Of a stretch of 64,000 bases of DNA, positions 43,614-56,760 are shown piece after piece. The notes under the pieces are model-generated. The model was given only the letters and a program-made list of their open reading frames with translations. It made no database searches and had not been told where the DNA came from. Position numbers and translations under genes: made by a program. Source of the stretch: Trissonchulus latispiculum (Eukaryota; Nematoda; Enoplea; Enoplida; Ironidae); assembly GCA_030248195.1 (NCBI GenBank), contig JASAND010006234.1:30936-94935 (forward strand). The letters run 5' to 3'. Numbering within the stretch: the first letter of the stretch is position 1; each line of letters starts with the position of its first letter.

Positions 43614-44079
43614 ATTCCTGCTGGAGCAGGAATGTATGTATAAAATGGAAACTTATGTGTTTAGTGCAGTGTGAGTCTTCCTCTCAGGAGCCCTATCTTC
43701 AACACAGGGCTAGCTTAGGTCAGATTTTTTGCATTCGGATTATGCAAATTAGGTTTAAGAACCTATTTAAGCAGAAGAACTGAGAGCCGTCCCGCAGTCT
43801 CCGGCTGTCAGCAATCTAAACCGTTGCAGATTTTTGAGCGTCAGTGTAGCATGGGAGCTACACATTGGTGCATTAGGGAATTAGATAAGGTACTAGCTTG
43901 CGCTGGACATCACAAGTTCAGCCCAGCGTGGCAAGCATAAACCTGCTCCCCTGATGAGGGAAGTCAAGTGGAATTGTAAAGAAAACCTGGAGCTTGCAAC
44001 GCTTTAAAGAGCTTCCAACAAAAAATATTTCGCAATTAAAAAAAAGGTCTACAGAGGAATACTGCCCCTTTTGGGGCTT
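43614..44079 (-). repeat. Structured dispersed repeat, copy 2 (possible ncRNA)
   Basis: Inverted relative of 9048-9774, with long conserved blocks such as TTTAGATTGCTGACAG and CCTAATTTGCATAATC when read on the minus strand. The hairpins at both ends and the inner ones are kept (43614-43633, 43844-43863, 43785-43806, 44064-44077), with paired changes. A small internal deletion relative to copy 1 is evident. Confidence 0.6.
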
Positions 44080-45271
44080 GCTTGTTTGTAGTTTCAGTAG
44101 CATGATGGCAAAAATTCAATGTTCCAATATTTACTTGTGTACTGCCTTGTACGAAGCGCAATGATCATACAATTTTAGTAAATAGTCTTCGAATTCGGAT
44201 AACTTCTACAAAGCCAAACATCCGATAATACTTGTCGATAACAACAAGAAACTGCCTTCTTTTCAGTTCCTGGCGCAATGTTCAAATAAAGTTCGAACTT
44301 GATGACGTCAGAACATGCTTTTGCTCAAAACACGAATAAATTAATTGGACATTGCGTGAGTGAGTAGTTTGAAATTAGCAACACAAGAAGGAAGCCATTG
44401 TTCATTGTTTACAATTGATTATTGTGTTAGCAGAAACTAGAAATAATTATACGTGTATAATATTGTGTGTGAAGTAGGGGATCATGCCTCTGTCATGAGG
44501 ATTAGGTCAGTGCAGCTGCAGCATATATACTACAAACTACAGTACGCCCGTTTTAAATCTGCAATTTCAATTTCCAATTTCCTGGGAACTGATAAAGGAA
44601 TCAGTGACCTCTTCACACAAAAAGTATCGATGCAACCGACCTCGTTTTCTCGCTATAATCGATCCGGGAAAGGTACGGTTCGTCCTCATCTTAATAACAT
44701 GCGTCGCAAATGGGGCACAAAGTCCGCAAAAAGGGACGGTTTTGATGGAAATTTATGCTACCCCTTTTGACGAGTGTACTTTGCTCTGTCAAATTTTACT
44801 GCGTCAAAATCCTATCGAAAAATGTAGCAAAATCAGAAAGTGTAGAAAAACTTACCAACCACTCCAAACTACTAAGTGGAGTAGAGTAGGCCATTATGTA
44901 AAGAAGCGGGGAAAGCGGTCTTTGAATTTGGCTTAAATGCTTTTTTAGCTTTTTATGTTAGTTTTTAGAGTGACTTGCAGAATTTGTAGACTTGTTTTCA
45001 CGCTTTGCTTTAATTGCTAATCGATGTCAAAGAGCTTTGGAAGACAATAGATGGATGGATGGAGTTAAAACCAAAGGCGGATGCGAAACGTCAACAGTTA
45101 GCGTAAACAGGTTATATTTTGAGCAGAAACGGCAGATGGGTTTTTGCCATAAAACTCAAAAAATAAAAAGTCTTAACGTAGTAACTTCAGTTCTAAAAAT
45201 ATTTGAGGAAACTTCATTTGACTTAGGCAAATCATCCACAATTAAATATTTTACAAACCATACTTTGACAT
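44080..45271. other. Stretch without a recognised gene
   Basis: Two overlapping plus-strand frames (44453-44770 and 44604-44936) are open, but I recognise no domain in either. No repeat ends were found. Confidence 0.3.
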
Positions 45272-45700
45272 TGTGAAATATTCCTTGAGTTTTATATATT
45301 TTCGTGACAATTCAAAGGAAATGATGAAACAAATTCTAACTTAGCTAATTAAGTAGCTTGTCAATATGGAGTCACTAGTTGGGAATTCGAAGTTCAGTTG
45401 GAGTTTGCTAGGTCTTGTAGTTGGTCGGGTGTGGGTTTTGCATATCGCTGCAGCTGAGAGGTATTCGATTTTGTTAATCTTGTACGATTATTCGGTGCTA
45501 TTTGTTATATGCGATTTATAATTTGGTAATTACTTCTGGAAAAATGTGTGAATCTGCTTTGCAGTATGTAGATTAAAGTATCAGTCTTCAAACTTCGGTT
45601 CTAGTGGAGAATCTCTTGGCATACGCTACCGACTGTAGAACCTGTGTAAATAGTCAAAACTCGTTTATTCCCAATACATAGGTAAAACATATTTTTTACA
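45272..45700 (+). repeat. Left LTR
   Basis: Aligned to the right LTR through blocks such as CAAAGGAAATGATGAA, CAAATTCTAACTTAGCTAAT, ATTTATAATTTGGTAA and ACTCGTTTATTCCC. It contains about 140 bp (around 45349-45485) missing from the right LTR, and lacks a 22-bp segment the right LTR has. Confidence 0.8.
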
Positions 45701-45703
45701 AAC

Positions 45704-45712
45704 TGGCGACCG
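45704..45712 (+). other. Candidate primer binding site
   Basis: TGGCGACCG starts 3 bp after the LTR. It is complementary to a tRNA 3' end of the form CGGTCGCCA. Position and sequence fit LTR-element priming; the tRNA is not identified. Confidence 0.5.
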
Positions 45713-46041
45713 TTTCATGCGGTAAAGCCTATTTTTCCCCTCATAATACTTGTGCCAGATTAAAACAGCTAAAACAGATAGTTTTTCTTTTTGCAAATTT
45801 GCCTGTTTCTCAGACCCTTGACGAAAGTTTTCTGATGTCTCAGCCTGCCACGTCCGGATTGGGGCGCGGCGAGATTACCCCAAATCATTACTGGTATGGG
45901 GGTCGGGGGGACTCCGCGTCCATCGTTGACTGGGGTGGGTCGGGGCTCGCTCCGTCCCTTCCCAGTAGCCACAACTCCCAGTTCCGCTATTTCAATTTCA
46001 CAAAGTTCAGGGGTGGGACGGGGAAAGTCCCCGGCTCCCAC

Positions 46042-48457
46042 TGTTAAAAAAGCTATACAATTTTTGGGGAATTGTATTAATCTGTTACTATGATTATAAC
46101 TTCAATATGCGTATGCTTGCTAAGTCTTTTTAAATAGCAAGTTTCCTACACCCACTATTCATCCGAACGGGGTCAACGCCTTGTGGGGTCTGTGCCAGGG
46201 CCAAATACCTAAGACCCATTTGCTGTTTGCCAAGGCCAGAGTAGAGCGTCTCAAGCCAGCCCCTTCCCACGTCTAGAGCTGTTGGCTGTATTACCCAATC
46301 TGACAAGGTCAACATTCCTCTTCACAGATTCCCAAATTGCTCTACAATGGATTCATACGTCAAAACCATTGGAACCGTTTGTAGCAAGAAGAAGAAGTGC
46401 TCAAATTAAAACATCAAAGAGAATTACCATTGGACATGTCCCATCGAAACAGAACCCAGCTGATTTGGCAACCAGAGGGATTAGACCTAACGAGCTATCA
46501 GAGCTTGCATCGTCCAGTAGCTAGTAGTTTGCGGGCCCTGTTTGGCTAAATGACCCAAGTTTGGAGTTGGACTGGCCACAAAGATTGACGGGATCTGCCT
46601 GCAGTTTTCAGGAGCCAGTGGACTTGCTGAAAAGTGAATATCTAGCTACCACGCTGCCTGCACATTTGGAGGCAACTGTTGGTTTCCCTTTCGGCATTGA
46701 TGTTGACAGATTCCATAAAATGGGAAAACTGCTACGGGTTACAAGCTACTGCCTTCGCTTTATTGACAATGATCGAAGACAATGACAATTTCGACTTCAG
46801 ATTGAAAGAAGTCCCAGATACTCGCACTATTTCAGTTGCCGAAGTTGCAGAAAGCACGAAAATCGTGGATATTGGCTTTTCAAGCCGAATACAAAGAGCA
46901 CAAGCACAAGCATTGGCCGAAGGTAGATCAACTCAGTTGTCGAAACAACGGGATCTGTTCTGCCAAGATGGTATTCTGTGCTGTGGAGGCAGAATTGCCA
47001 GCACCCCAATTGAAGTTGACGCAAAATTTCCTGTTCTGCTGCCGAAGAACAGTTCAGTAACAAAGTTTCTGATCATGGATGCTCACAGCCGGGTACACCA
47101 CTTCGGAGCACTCAGGCTGAGCATCGGAAGCAATTTTGGATTCCTCCAGGAGTGTCACAGGTCAAAAAGACTTTACGTTCCTGCCACATCTGCCTAAAGA
47201 CGGAATGGGTGATTTTCCTTCGGAAAGCCTCAGTGTATCCCCAGCATTTACATTTACTGGTTTAAACTACCTTGGCCCGCTGTATATCAAACGTGCGGGC
47301 GGACAACCCTTTAACAAGAGATGGACCTGTATTTTCACCTGCTTGTCTACGAGGGCAATTCTCTTAGAAATAGTGGCCGACTGCACAGCTGATGAATAGC
47401 TTTTCAACGCAGTGAAACGGTTCACTGCCCGCCGAGGATGTCCTTCGTCGATATGGTCTGACAATGCTGCTCAATTCAAAAAGGCAACGGAAGTATTTCA
47501 AACTGTTTTCAGTTTGGATCAGGACAAGACTAACCTTCATTTTTTTGGTAGAAAAAGAAATAACGCGGAAATTTATTCCTGAAGTGTCCCCATGGTTCGG
47601 TGGGTTCTATGACCTGACCTGATTAGCCTGACCAAAGGAGCGCTCCGCAAGGTGCTATGAAAGAGTCGGGTTCCCGAAGATGCCCTACATACTTTGGTTT
47701 GTGAAATAGATTGGACACTAAATTCGCGCCCTTTGCTTCGAACCTCACCTGACTTCAAGGATGGCGAGACTCTTACGCCTTCCTGCTTTATTGCGCTGAC
47801 CACGCGGCTCAATATCCCACCTGCGACACAGCCCCAACCCAATGGTGATGTCCTGGTGGATCAGAGCGACTCTGCCAAGAAAGCCCTAACAGAGCATTAC
47901 TTAATTATTCAAGAAAGAATGCGATCCTTTTTTGAAATTTGGAAAACGCAATATTTACAGGAATTACGGGAATCCCAAGCAAAGAATTTCAAAAGCAAAA
48001 GGGGTGAAAGGATGTGGAAGCCGATATTAAATCAGATTTACTTAGTCAAAGATCCAACTCCCCGGAACACATGGAGTATGGCGAAAGTGGCGGAGCTGTT
48101 GCATCAGCTGATACGGCAGCGCGCATTGTTCGCCAACAGTATCCGAATGGCTTAATCTCAAGACGACGTATAAAGGACTTCCTTTGGAAATGGAAAACAG
48201 TCACTGCAAAATGAAGCTACAGGAATTAAAGCGAAGGAAATAAAAATACATATCTAAAGTGGAAAAATATGTCTAGCTGGCGGGGGGGAGTTGCTAAAAA
48301 AGCTATACGGTTTTTTGGGGATTGTATTAATCTGTTATTGTGATTATAACTTCAATATACGAATGCTTGCTAAGACTTCTTAAATAGCAAGTATTCTACA
48401 CCCACTATTCATCTGAACTGAGTCAGCGCCTATGGAGTCTAAGCCAAGGCCAAATGT
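46042..48457 (+). mobile_element. Degenerate BEL/Pao retrotransposon nested in the LTR element
   Basis: LTR-like repeats at 46042-46207 and 48292-48457 share AAAAAAGCTATAC, TGTATTAATCTGTTA, TAGCAAGT and ACACCCACTATTCATC. A purine tract GGCGGGGGGGAG precedes the right one. Between them lie only the 3' part of pol (RNase H, integrase, DUF5641-like). Gag, protease and reverse transcriptase are missing, so a large internal deletion preceded or followed insertion. Confidence 0.75.
46208..48240 (+). pseudogene. BEL/Pao pol remnant: RNase H, integrase, DUF5641-like
   Basis: RNase H segment: FLFTDSQIALQWI and PSKQNPADLATRG motifs (about 46205-46520), with a frameshift near 46262. Next come the integrase zinc-binding region (H-rich MDAHSRVHH at about 47073 and a CHIC motif near 47182) and the integrase core (47210-47480). 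In the core, the usual first catalytic Asp position reads Asn (LNYLGPL), while the second (WSDNAAQF) keeps Asp. A stop codon interrupts the core at about 47397. DUF5641-like C-terminal sequence follows at 47700-48155 (NSRPLLRTSPD, LRESQAKNF, VKDPTPRNTWSMAKV). Multiple frames and stops show it is inactive. Confidence 0.85.
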
Positions 48458-48459
48458 TC

Positions 48460-51400
48460 AATCCATTGATGGGGAGGTTGTGGTGCCATGCTACAGCAAA
48501 CTTGGGGAGGTCCGCTGGTTGCGGTTGCAGAACAGTCACCTGTGCCAGATGAGGGGCTCCTCCCCCTACGGGTGTGGGTCCCCTCCCCCAAGACGTTCGT
48601 GATTTACCGTCAGAATTTCATAACTGTTCTGATGGAATGGAGAATGTTGAGGGGACGGGCCCTCACTTAGTCTACGTTATGCCGTGTCAGTTCCATCAAA
48701 AAATGTCGTTCGACAGACGGGTTATTTTGTTGAAAATTTATCCAAAACCTCCGTCCAAGTTGTGGGTCGGGTGAGTTCTCAGACTGTGCCCGTTTTGCTT
48801 TGTCGGCCCCATTGTCAGCACATACTTGTGACTCGGATTTCCCGGCTGGATGGGCTCTTCAAGAGAGGGGAGGGGGCTGTGCCTTTGTGTCCGATGGTAC
48901 CGTTATGCAGACTGGAGTAATTGGGGGCAGAGTCAAAATCAAAATTTCGCCCAATCCTCCGCTCTCGCGACCTCGCAGTTGTCCAACGAAAGGTTCATTG
49001 ATAGCGCCTACCAGAGGGTTTTGAGTCCCAACCAAAATTTTGGGGACCCAAGGAGTACCCCTTTGGTTTGCCTAGTACGGTTTGCCAGACGCATCTGATA
49101 GCTTTGGGTTATGCGGGCACGATTTACAATCATGCAGTCCCTTTGAATCAGCCAGTGGGAGGAATTGCCCCACAGGAAACTTCGTCGGAATATGCCTCCC
49201 CCCAAGCCCAAATTTCAGAACCGTCTTCCCTTCTAATGACGTCTGGCGGACAAATTGATCCAAATTTGGTCATGATCCGGACCACAGACCAGAAGGACAA
49301 TGTCCAGCCAAATTGTTCATATGGCATATATTCATAATTCCTGGTCCGTATTCTCCGCTCCCCCTGATGCTGTTTATCCTGTCGTCCCTGATCCTGCTAC
49401 CCTAAATCATCCCTTGGTCTCTCCCGAATATTATACTTACGATTACACACAGGAGGGTCCCTCCTACTTGACCCTGTGGCCATATATTGCTATCATTTGT
49501 ATCAGAGGATGTATGGCCGGTCCTCAGCCAGGGTTGGAACGTCACGTGCCACAGGTACGTCATATTCCTAATAATTCTCGTAAAAAGGTGGACCAATATG
49601 CTTTGAAAGTGTCCTAAGACTGTTTAGTATGATGTTTTGGAAAGCAAGTCCACGAAAATCCTACTGTACACGAATTAGAACAATCTGACATGTGGGGGCA
49701 TGATTTGCTGGGCCGCCTCCCCCTGATCCAAATGCTGATACGTATTATTTGGCCTCGGAGGCAGTAGCCCACACTACTACGTGCGATTTCGCTGCTCAAC
49801 CTGCTGTGGCCACGCCTGGTCCGAGCTTCGCGGTCCCTGTGCAGCCCCAGGGCGTGGTCAGGATCCCTGCTTCCGAACCTACCAGGGGCAAACTAGGCCA
49901 CGAATCTCAAATTTCGGCCAAAACACTGGAATTCGCTATGGACAGCCCTCAAGGTTCTTGTATCCACAGCAGCAACGTATTCTTCAACCAAGAATTCCAC
50001 AATCTGAAATTATAAATCCCCTCCTCCTCCTTCTTCTCAAGCGCCTGTGATGCATCCAGTGCCTCGTTTGACAGCAGCTTCACCTCCCAGTCCTCCAAAT
50101 TCTCATCATCCTCCATTTTCTCCACCTCCCCGTTTGCGGGCTACCGTTCCTGTTTCGGCTCCGAAAATTGCCCCTCTCCCGGTCCTTGCGACTCATACAT
50201 ATTTTCAACACCCAGTTCCTCCGACAATGCAGGCCACAGATATTTCTGTAGCCAAGCATGATGTCTCTCTATACAGAATGTACATTGATATTTTGCGTTA
50301 TATCACTCTATTTATCCAGATCAAATGTATTTCGAGGACTGTCTTCCAAATTTCAAGTCTGCCGCTAAAATTCATCAGATTCCATCGGCTCAGTGGGGCC
50401 AGGCTGCTCTTCAACAAATTCACGGCTGAAGCTTTGTTTTATGCTTCCCGGTGCTGACCGGAGGCTGCAGATACTTTTGAAGGATTTGTTAATTTGCTGA
50501 AGTCCCAATTTCCTCGACCCCAATTGTCAATCCGGGATAGATACGTATCTTTTGCTAGAAAAGTCTAGCGTTAAGGGGAGTCGGTTCGCAGATATATCTC
50601 CGAGCTATAGGCACAGGCCATTTCAATTTGGCCAGATGATGCTCTGGAACGCGAACAACAGTGCATCCAGCGACTTTTCGCGGCAATTACAGATAAAACG
50701 TACATTAGTGCCTTTTCATTGACCACGCCCCCATGGATCAGATTTTACGCATCATTGACAAATTGGACTCCAGGACTAAAAACCAATCACGAGGACAGTT
50801 TATGTTATTCCATGCCCTTATATTAGGTATCAATCGATTATATGGTCCAAACTGACTCTGGACGAAATTCTAGGACCTCCGTTGAAAAGCCAAAGGATTT
50901 GGCAGAGGGAATTCGTATGGAATTTAAGGAGATGCGGGACTGGGTGAAACAGCAACTTAGGGATCGTTTCAATCCAACGGAGGAAGAACGGAAAAAGAGG
51001 TTGGGTCCTGTTTGTAAATTCTGTAAACGGAAGGGGCACCCTCCGGAAAAATGTTGGGACAAATATCCGGAGTTAACTCCTCCATACCATAGGTACGACC
51101 TTCTCCCAGAGGGGTAAATTACGTAGAGGATACGTATTATTTCCCTGAACAATAGTATTCTCAGCCTCCACAACAGTACTACCTACATGCTGCACCTGCG
51201 CCACCAGCGCAGGTGGTCTATTATGAGCAGCCTACGAAACTATATGCGCATCCACAAGTGACGCCCACTGTGGCCCAACAGGGTTCACAGCAGGCATTGG
51301 CTTCGAGGGCACAGCCAGCTCAATATTATCATCAGGTTTCGGTGGTCCAGCAAGCTCAGCCTCAGGCCAAGCATCCTTTCTTGGGGTTGGCTCATGCGGC

Positions 51401-51530
51401 TGTTGCCTGCTCGGGGCAGCGGTTCTGGTCGTTTAGCAACAGGCTGCTCAGGGTGTTCCGGCCCAGGTGGCCCATTGCGTTTCTTATGTGGGGTTTATGC
51501 AGGGTCCCTCTCAAGGAACTAATGTTGTAG
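48460..51530 (+). pseudogene. Decayed gag of the outer LTR element, with CCHC knuckle
   Basis: Pro/Gln-rich frames (49068-50457) are followed by a capsid-like stretch around 50462-50830 (EGFVNLLKSQFP, IRDRYVSFARK), read through several stops. A clear zinc knuckle CX2CX4HX4C (CKFCKRKGHPPEKC) lies at about 51013-51054 in the frame 50842-51117. A Gln-rich tail (AQQGSQQALASRAQPAQYY) follows. Frameshifts and stops throughout make it non-functional. The CCHC box is typical of retrotransposon Gag nucleocapsid. Confidence 0.7.
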
Positions 51531-52908
51531 CTGCTCAGAATTCAAAACCTGCGATATCTACCCAAACCCATGTGTTTTTAGTAGAATCGCTTTCTGACGC
51601 ATCTATGGTGGAGGACAGGTGTTTAATGACACTTGTTTAAGGACACTTTTTTAATGTTGCGACACAGAACATGGTCAAATTGGCTTCTATCCGTACGGCT
51701 ACTACCACTTTTATGGTTTAAGCTTTTTTATGGTTTGTGCTTTTCTATGGTTTGTGCTTTTTTACGGTTTATGCTTTTATTTCCTCGAAAATCTCTGTAT
51801 TTCAAGATCAAAAGGGGCAGGAATTTTGCATCCACTGTTATCTCCTGAAGAGATCTGTGCCGACTGGTTTTCGAGTCCAAAATGTAATAATGGCAGTAAT
51901 GGCCATTGATGTAGATGTCTCCCCCCAGCATCGGACATTTGGGCATCTGCTCTTACCTCCTGTCGGCAAGAAAAGGCCACCATTGTTGGCTCGGTCGCTA
52001 CCTGTGGCTGATTACTGGATTCATGACACACAATTCTCGGCCTCACTGGTGGTCTCTTAGGCACGTGCAAATTTGTATCCCCTGGGACATGAAATGATTT
52101 TCGCGGTGAATGAAAATTGGGGGGAACATCTACCTCGTGCAGAGCCACCATTCGGCTTATACGTACTTGATAATTTGCTTCGAAAACAATATTGTATTTC
52201 ACTCAGAAGAGCCTGAAGGTATGGTTGAAGATTATGAATTGGTTTCGCGTTTTGCAGATGATGATGAACAGTCCAAAGAAAGTGGGTTTTTCTGCAAGTC
52301 CCTCAAATTATCCAAAAGAGGGGGGTCTCCCCCCAAAGAGGGGGTAGGTGAAAAGGGCGAAGTTGAACAGGGGGAACAGCGTCTTGAGATGGCATCAAAA
52401 AAAGTTGCCGTTGGGGGTGGGGGAAAGTTGTTTTTAGTATGGGGAAACGCGTGGGTAGGGGGACCTTTGGGATAAACTTTGTTACAATTTTGGAGTTTAA
52501 ATTTTCATGTAGGAGGTTTCGGATTCTGAGTTTTTATTGGGGTGGGCACCCGCTACCTTGGCAAGGTCATTGTATGTTACTTTTTGTTTTCTTTTTCATT
52601 TATACCATTCTATTACATTGTTCTAGTACCAGCTATAACTTTTATTGTATTTTTCATTCCATTTTGGTATCCAACTATCGATTTGTGTTTCACTCTTTTT
52701 CTGTCTAAAAATGGAACACGACACTTTTCTTCCCGAATTCTTGCCATCGTACGCACTTATGCTGCCATTTTACCATGATTCTAACTGACGGTGCTTTATT
52801 CGTGTGGTGCTTTATTTCATTTATCCACCTTATGTATTGACATTGTTAGTCTAGAGATATCCGGTTTATTCGTATTGCTATGTTTGACTGAAATTTCTTT
52901 CTATACTT
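51531..52908 (+). other. Internal region of the LTR element without recognisable pol
   Basis: Several short frames but no reverse transcriptase, protease or integrase motif by eye. A tandem TTTATGGTTTGTGCTTTT-like repeat lies at 51711-51775. A patch of about 200 bp near 52205-52400 reads as an acidic to basic hydrophilic peptide in one frame (EDYELVSRFADDDEQSKESG). Confidence 0.4.
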
Positions 52909-53112
52909 TTGTCGGAGGTTTGGGAAAAACTTTTTTCTACTGTAATTTCCTGTATGTCTAGTGGGGGGATGACCGCGTTGCGGATATTTCTGTGTATTGT
53001 TGTATTTTATTTTGTTTGTACTGTTTTGTATCTGTTTGTTCGACGGATTTCTGCTTTAGCCGGGCAGGCGCCCTGTAGTGGGCCTGTGTGTGTATTCCGT
53101 GTCTTTCTTTAG
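52909..53112 (+). pseudogene. Possible env-like transmembrane fragment
   Basis: A 67-codon frame just upstream of the 3' LTR encodes a hydrophobic segment (TALRIFLCIVVFYFVCTVLY) followed by a basic stop-transfer (VRRIS) and a short tail. Its position before the polypurine tract is where env-like genes sit in LTR elements. The assignment rests on position and hydropathy only. The frame lacks a clear start and any upstream ectodomain. Confidence 0.3.
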
Positions 53113-53260
53113 GGTGGCTCCTTAGTGTAGTTTTACGGTTCCAACATTTTCTCTCACACGTTTTACAATACTAGTACGTAAGTTACGTCGGCTAATCAAA
53201 ATTTTACCCTACTAATTACTGTAACGCGGCGAGGGCGCGCGGGACAAGGAGGGGGTAATT

Positions 53261-53578
53261 TGTGAAACATCCCTTGATTTTCATATATTTTCGTGGCTAT
53301 TCAAAGGAAATGATGAAGCAAATTCTAACTTAGCTAATCATTATTCGGTGCTATTTATTGTATACGATTTATAATTTGGTAAGTTTTTATGGAAAATGTG
53401 TGAACCTGCTTTGCAATATTTAGATTAAAATATCAGTGTTCAAATTTCGGTTCTGATTGGGATTTCATAGTTAGGCACGAGTGGAGAATCTATAGACATT
53501 CACTACCGATTGTAGAACCTGCGTAAATAGTCAACACTCGTTTATTCCCCAATACAAAAGCAAAGTATATTTTTTACA
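53261..53578 (+). repeat. Right LTR
   Basis: Starts TGTGAAACATCCC after the polypurine tract and ends TTTTTTACA. It is shorter than the left LTR because of an internal deletion (around 53339). Confidence 0.8.
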
Positions 53579-53760
53579 ATATCAAACGTCAAAAATACAT
53601 AAAAACTTCAAAAGAAAGAACTCCATCACCAACTAAAGCATTAAGCTTCACTTAAATTGAATAAAAAGTTCGTATACAGATTCAGAATAAGGTACTTATT
53701 ATTATTATATATTATTATTATATTTATAATTATTATAATTATAATTATTAATACGAACAA

Positions 53761-55419
<1,659 letters not shown>

Positions 55420-55469
55420 AACCTTTTGCAACTAAGGGCACCTTTTGCCACTAAGGGCACCTTTTGCAA
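55420..55469. repeat. 19-bp tandem repeat
   Basis: About three units of CTAAGGGCACCTTTTGCAA-type sequence. Confidence 0.85.
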
Positions 55470-56489
55470 GTTCTAGCAATAAAGTTACTGCTGAAATTCA
55501 GCTTTGGCACGGTGAGAATTAAGCTAAAGAAAAATTACATAATATAAGAGGAGATAGGAGGTTCAGCTTAGAAAGATTATAATTAAGAAAGTGTTGAATG
55601 CGTCATTATAAAGATTTCCTCTGATTAGCGATTCTGTATTTGGCCCAAGGCGTTCACTTTAAGAAGAGAAACTATATAGTTCATGTAATCTGTGCACATT
55701 GGAATAGTAGCGAGTAAAACTTTATAACCTTTATAATTTCATCAAATCTCATTTCATTTTAGTTTCTAGACATTCAGTTAAAAGAACCAACCAAAGAACC
55801 AATCAAAAGCTGAGATGCTTTAAACCCAGGAATCATTTGAAAATCACCAAACAAGAAATCAATAACTGCAAGCGTTCGTTTCGTTATTATTTGTTAATGT
55901 TTTGTTTTTCTTGCTTTTACTTGTTGTCGCATCTTTAGATCTTTGTGATACGAAAAAAGGTGAAACTGTGTAGCTCCGGTGAGAAGATCGTTGATATGAG
56001 AATGCAACATGTATCTACGCATTAGTAGGATGGAAAATTGGCTCCGCCTATTATGAACTCGCAGGAGGATGTAAATTCGCGAAACTTTGTTCGACATTCT
56101 CAGTTTGGCCCTTGTCAAAATAAAAGCAGAATCGAAGAACCCCATCAGAAACAAGGAGGCTCTCAAATCTTTTCATGCTTTTGTATCCTGCATTCGGTAA
56201 CTGCACTGCTACCGGCTCGGTGACTTCGTTGCGGGTCTTGTTTTCAGAAACTTCTCGTCCCATGATATGTTTACGTTTATAAAGTGAATAACCATCTCAG
56301 TCATCAATTTTGTAGCATATAACCTGGCTGTACTGGGCGTTCTCCTGGCTTTTCTCAAACATTTAGGCTGACATTTGTGTGCATAATACATCGGATATCC
56401 AGAACCACAATATGGGCATCAACCGAAAGGTGACAAGATGAACAAGTCTGTAATAGATCTAAGCCCAGACAATGCACACACTTTTAAGA
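55470..56489. other. AT-rich stretch without a gene
   Basis: No supported feature; short frames around 55894-56391 show no recognisable family. Confidence 0.35.
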
Positions 56490-56760
56490 ATCCTCGGACT
56501 CCACAATCCTCAGAACCTCCAGCAAACACTTAGAACTAGATAACAGAGGATCAAATATCCAGAAAAAATTTAAGAACCCCCAAGAACCCCTATCAAAAAT
56601 TTGAACAAAATATAAGTAATTACGGAGCAAGTCTCGTCGAAAGTCAAGAACCTCGAGAACCCCATAAAAAATGAAACTACGCATAGTTATAGATCAAATC
56701 TCTAAGCAAAAATTAGGAACCCCCAGAACCCCGAGAACCCCCATGAAAATAAAACTCCAA
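56490..56760. repeat. Degenerate tandem array with GAACCCCC motif
   Basis: Repeated AGAACCCCC(A/G)AGAACCCC-type motifs alternate with AT-rich stretches (ATCAAAT..AAAAATT), suggesting eroded units of roughly 90-110 bp at about 56500, 56570, 56650 and 56720. Confidence 0.5.

Larger units (their letters stand above)
45272..53578 (+). mobile_element. LTR retrotransposon with decayed gag, interrupted by a BEL/Pao element
   Basis: Two related long terminal repeats (45272-45700 and 53261-53578) begin TGTGAAA and end TTTTTTACA. A tRNA-primer-site-like TGGCGACCG (45704-45712) follows the left LTR. A purine tract (AAGGAGGGGG, 53246-53255) precedes the right LTR. The interior carries gag remnants with a CCHC knuckle and an env-like membrane segment. 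No reverse transcriptase was seen outside the nested BEL/Pao copy. Flanking 5-mers (GACAT / ATATC) do not match, so the ends may have recombined or decayed. Confidence 0.75.

Noticed and set aside
43951..43958. CTGATGAG, the core of a hammerhead ribozyme
   Set aside because: The paired GAAA core element with suitable stem II and stem III sequences is not in place around it.
44453..44936. Overlapping plus-strand frames of 105 and 110 codons
   Set aside because: Two different frames over the same DNA, neither with a recognisable domain.
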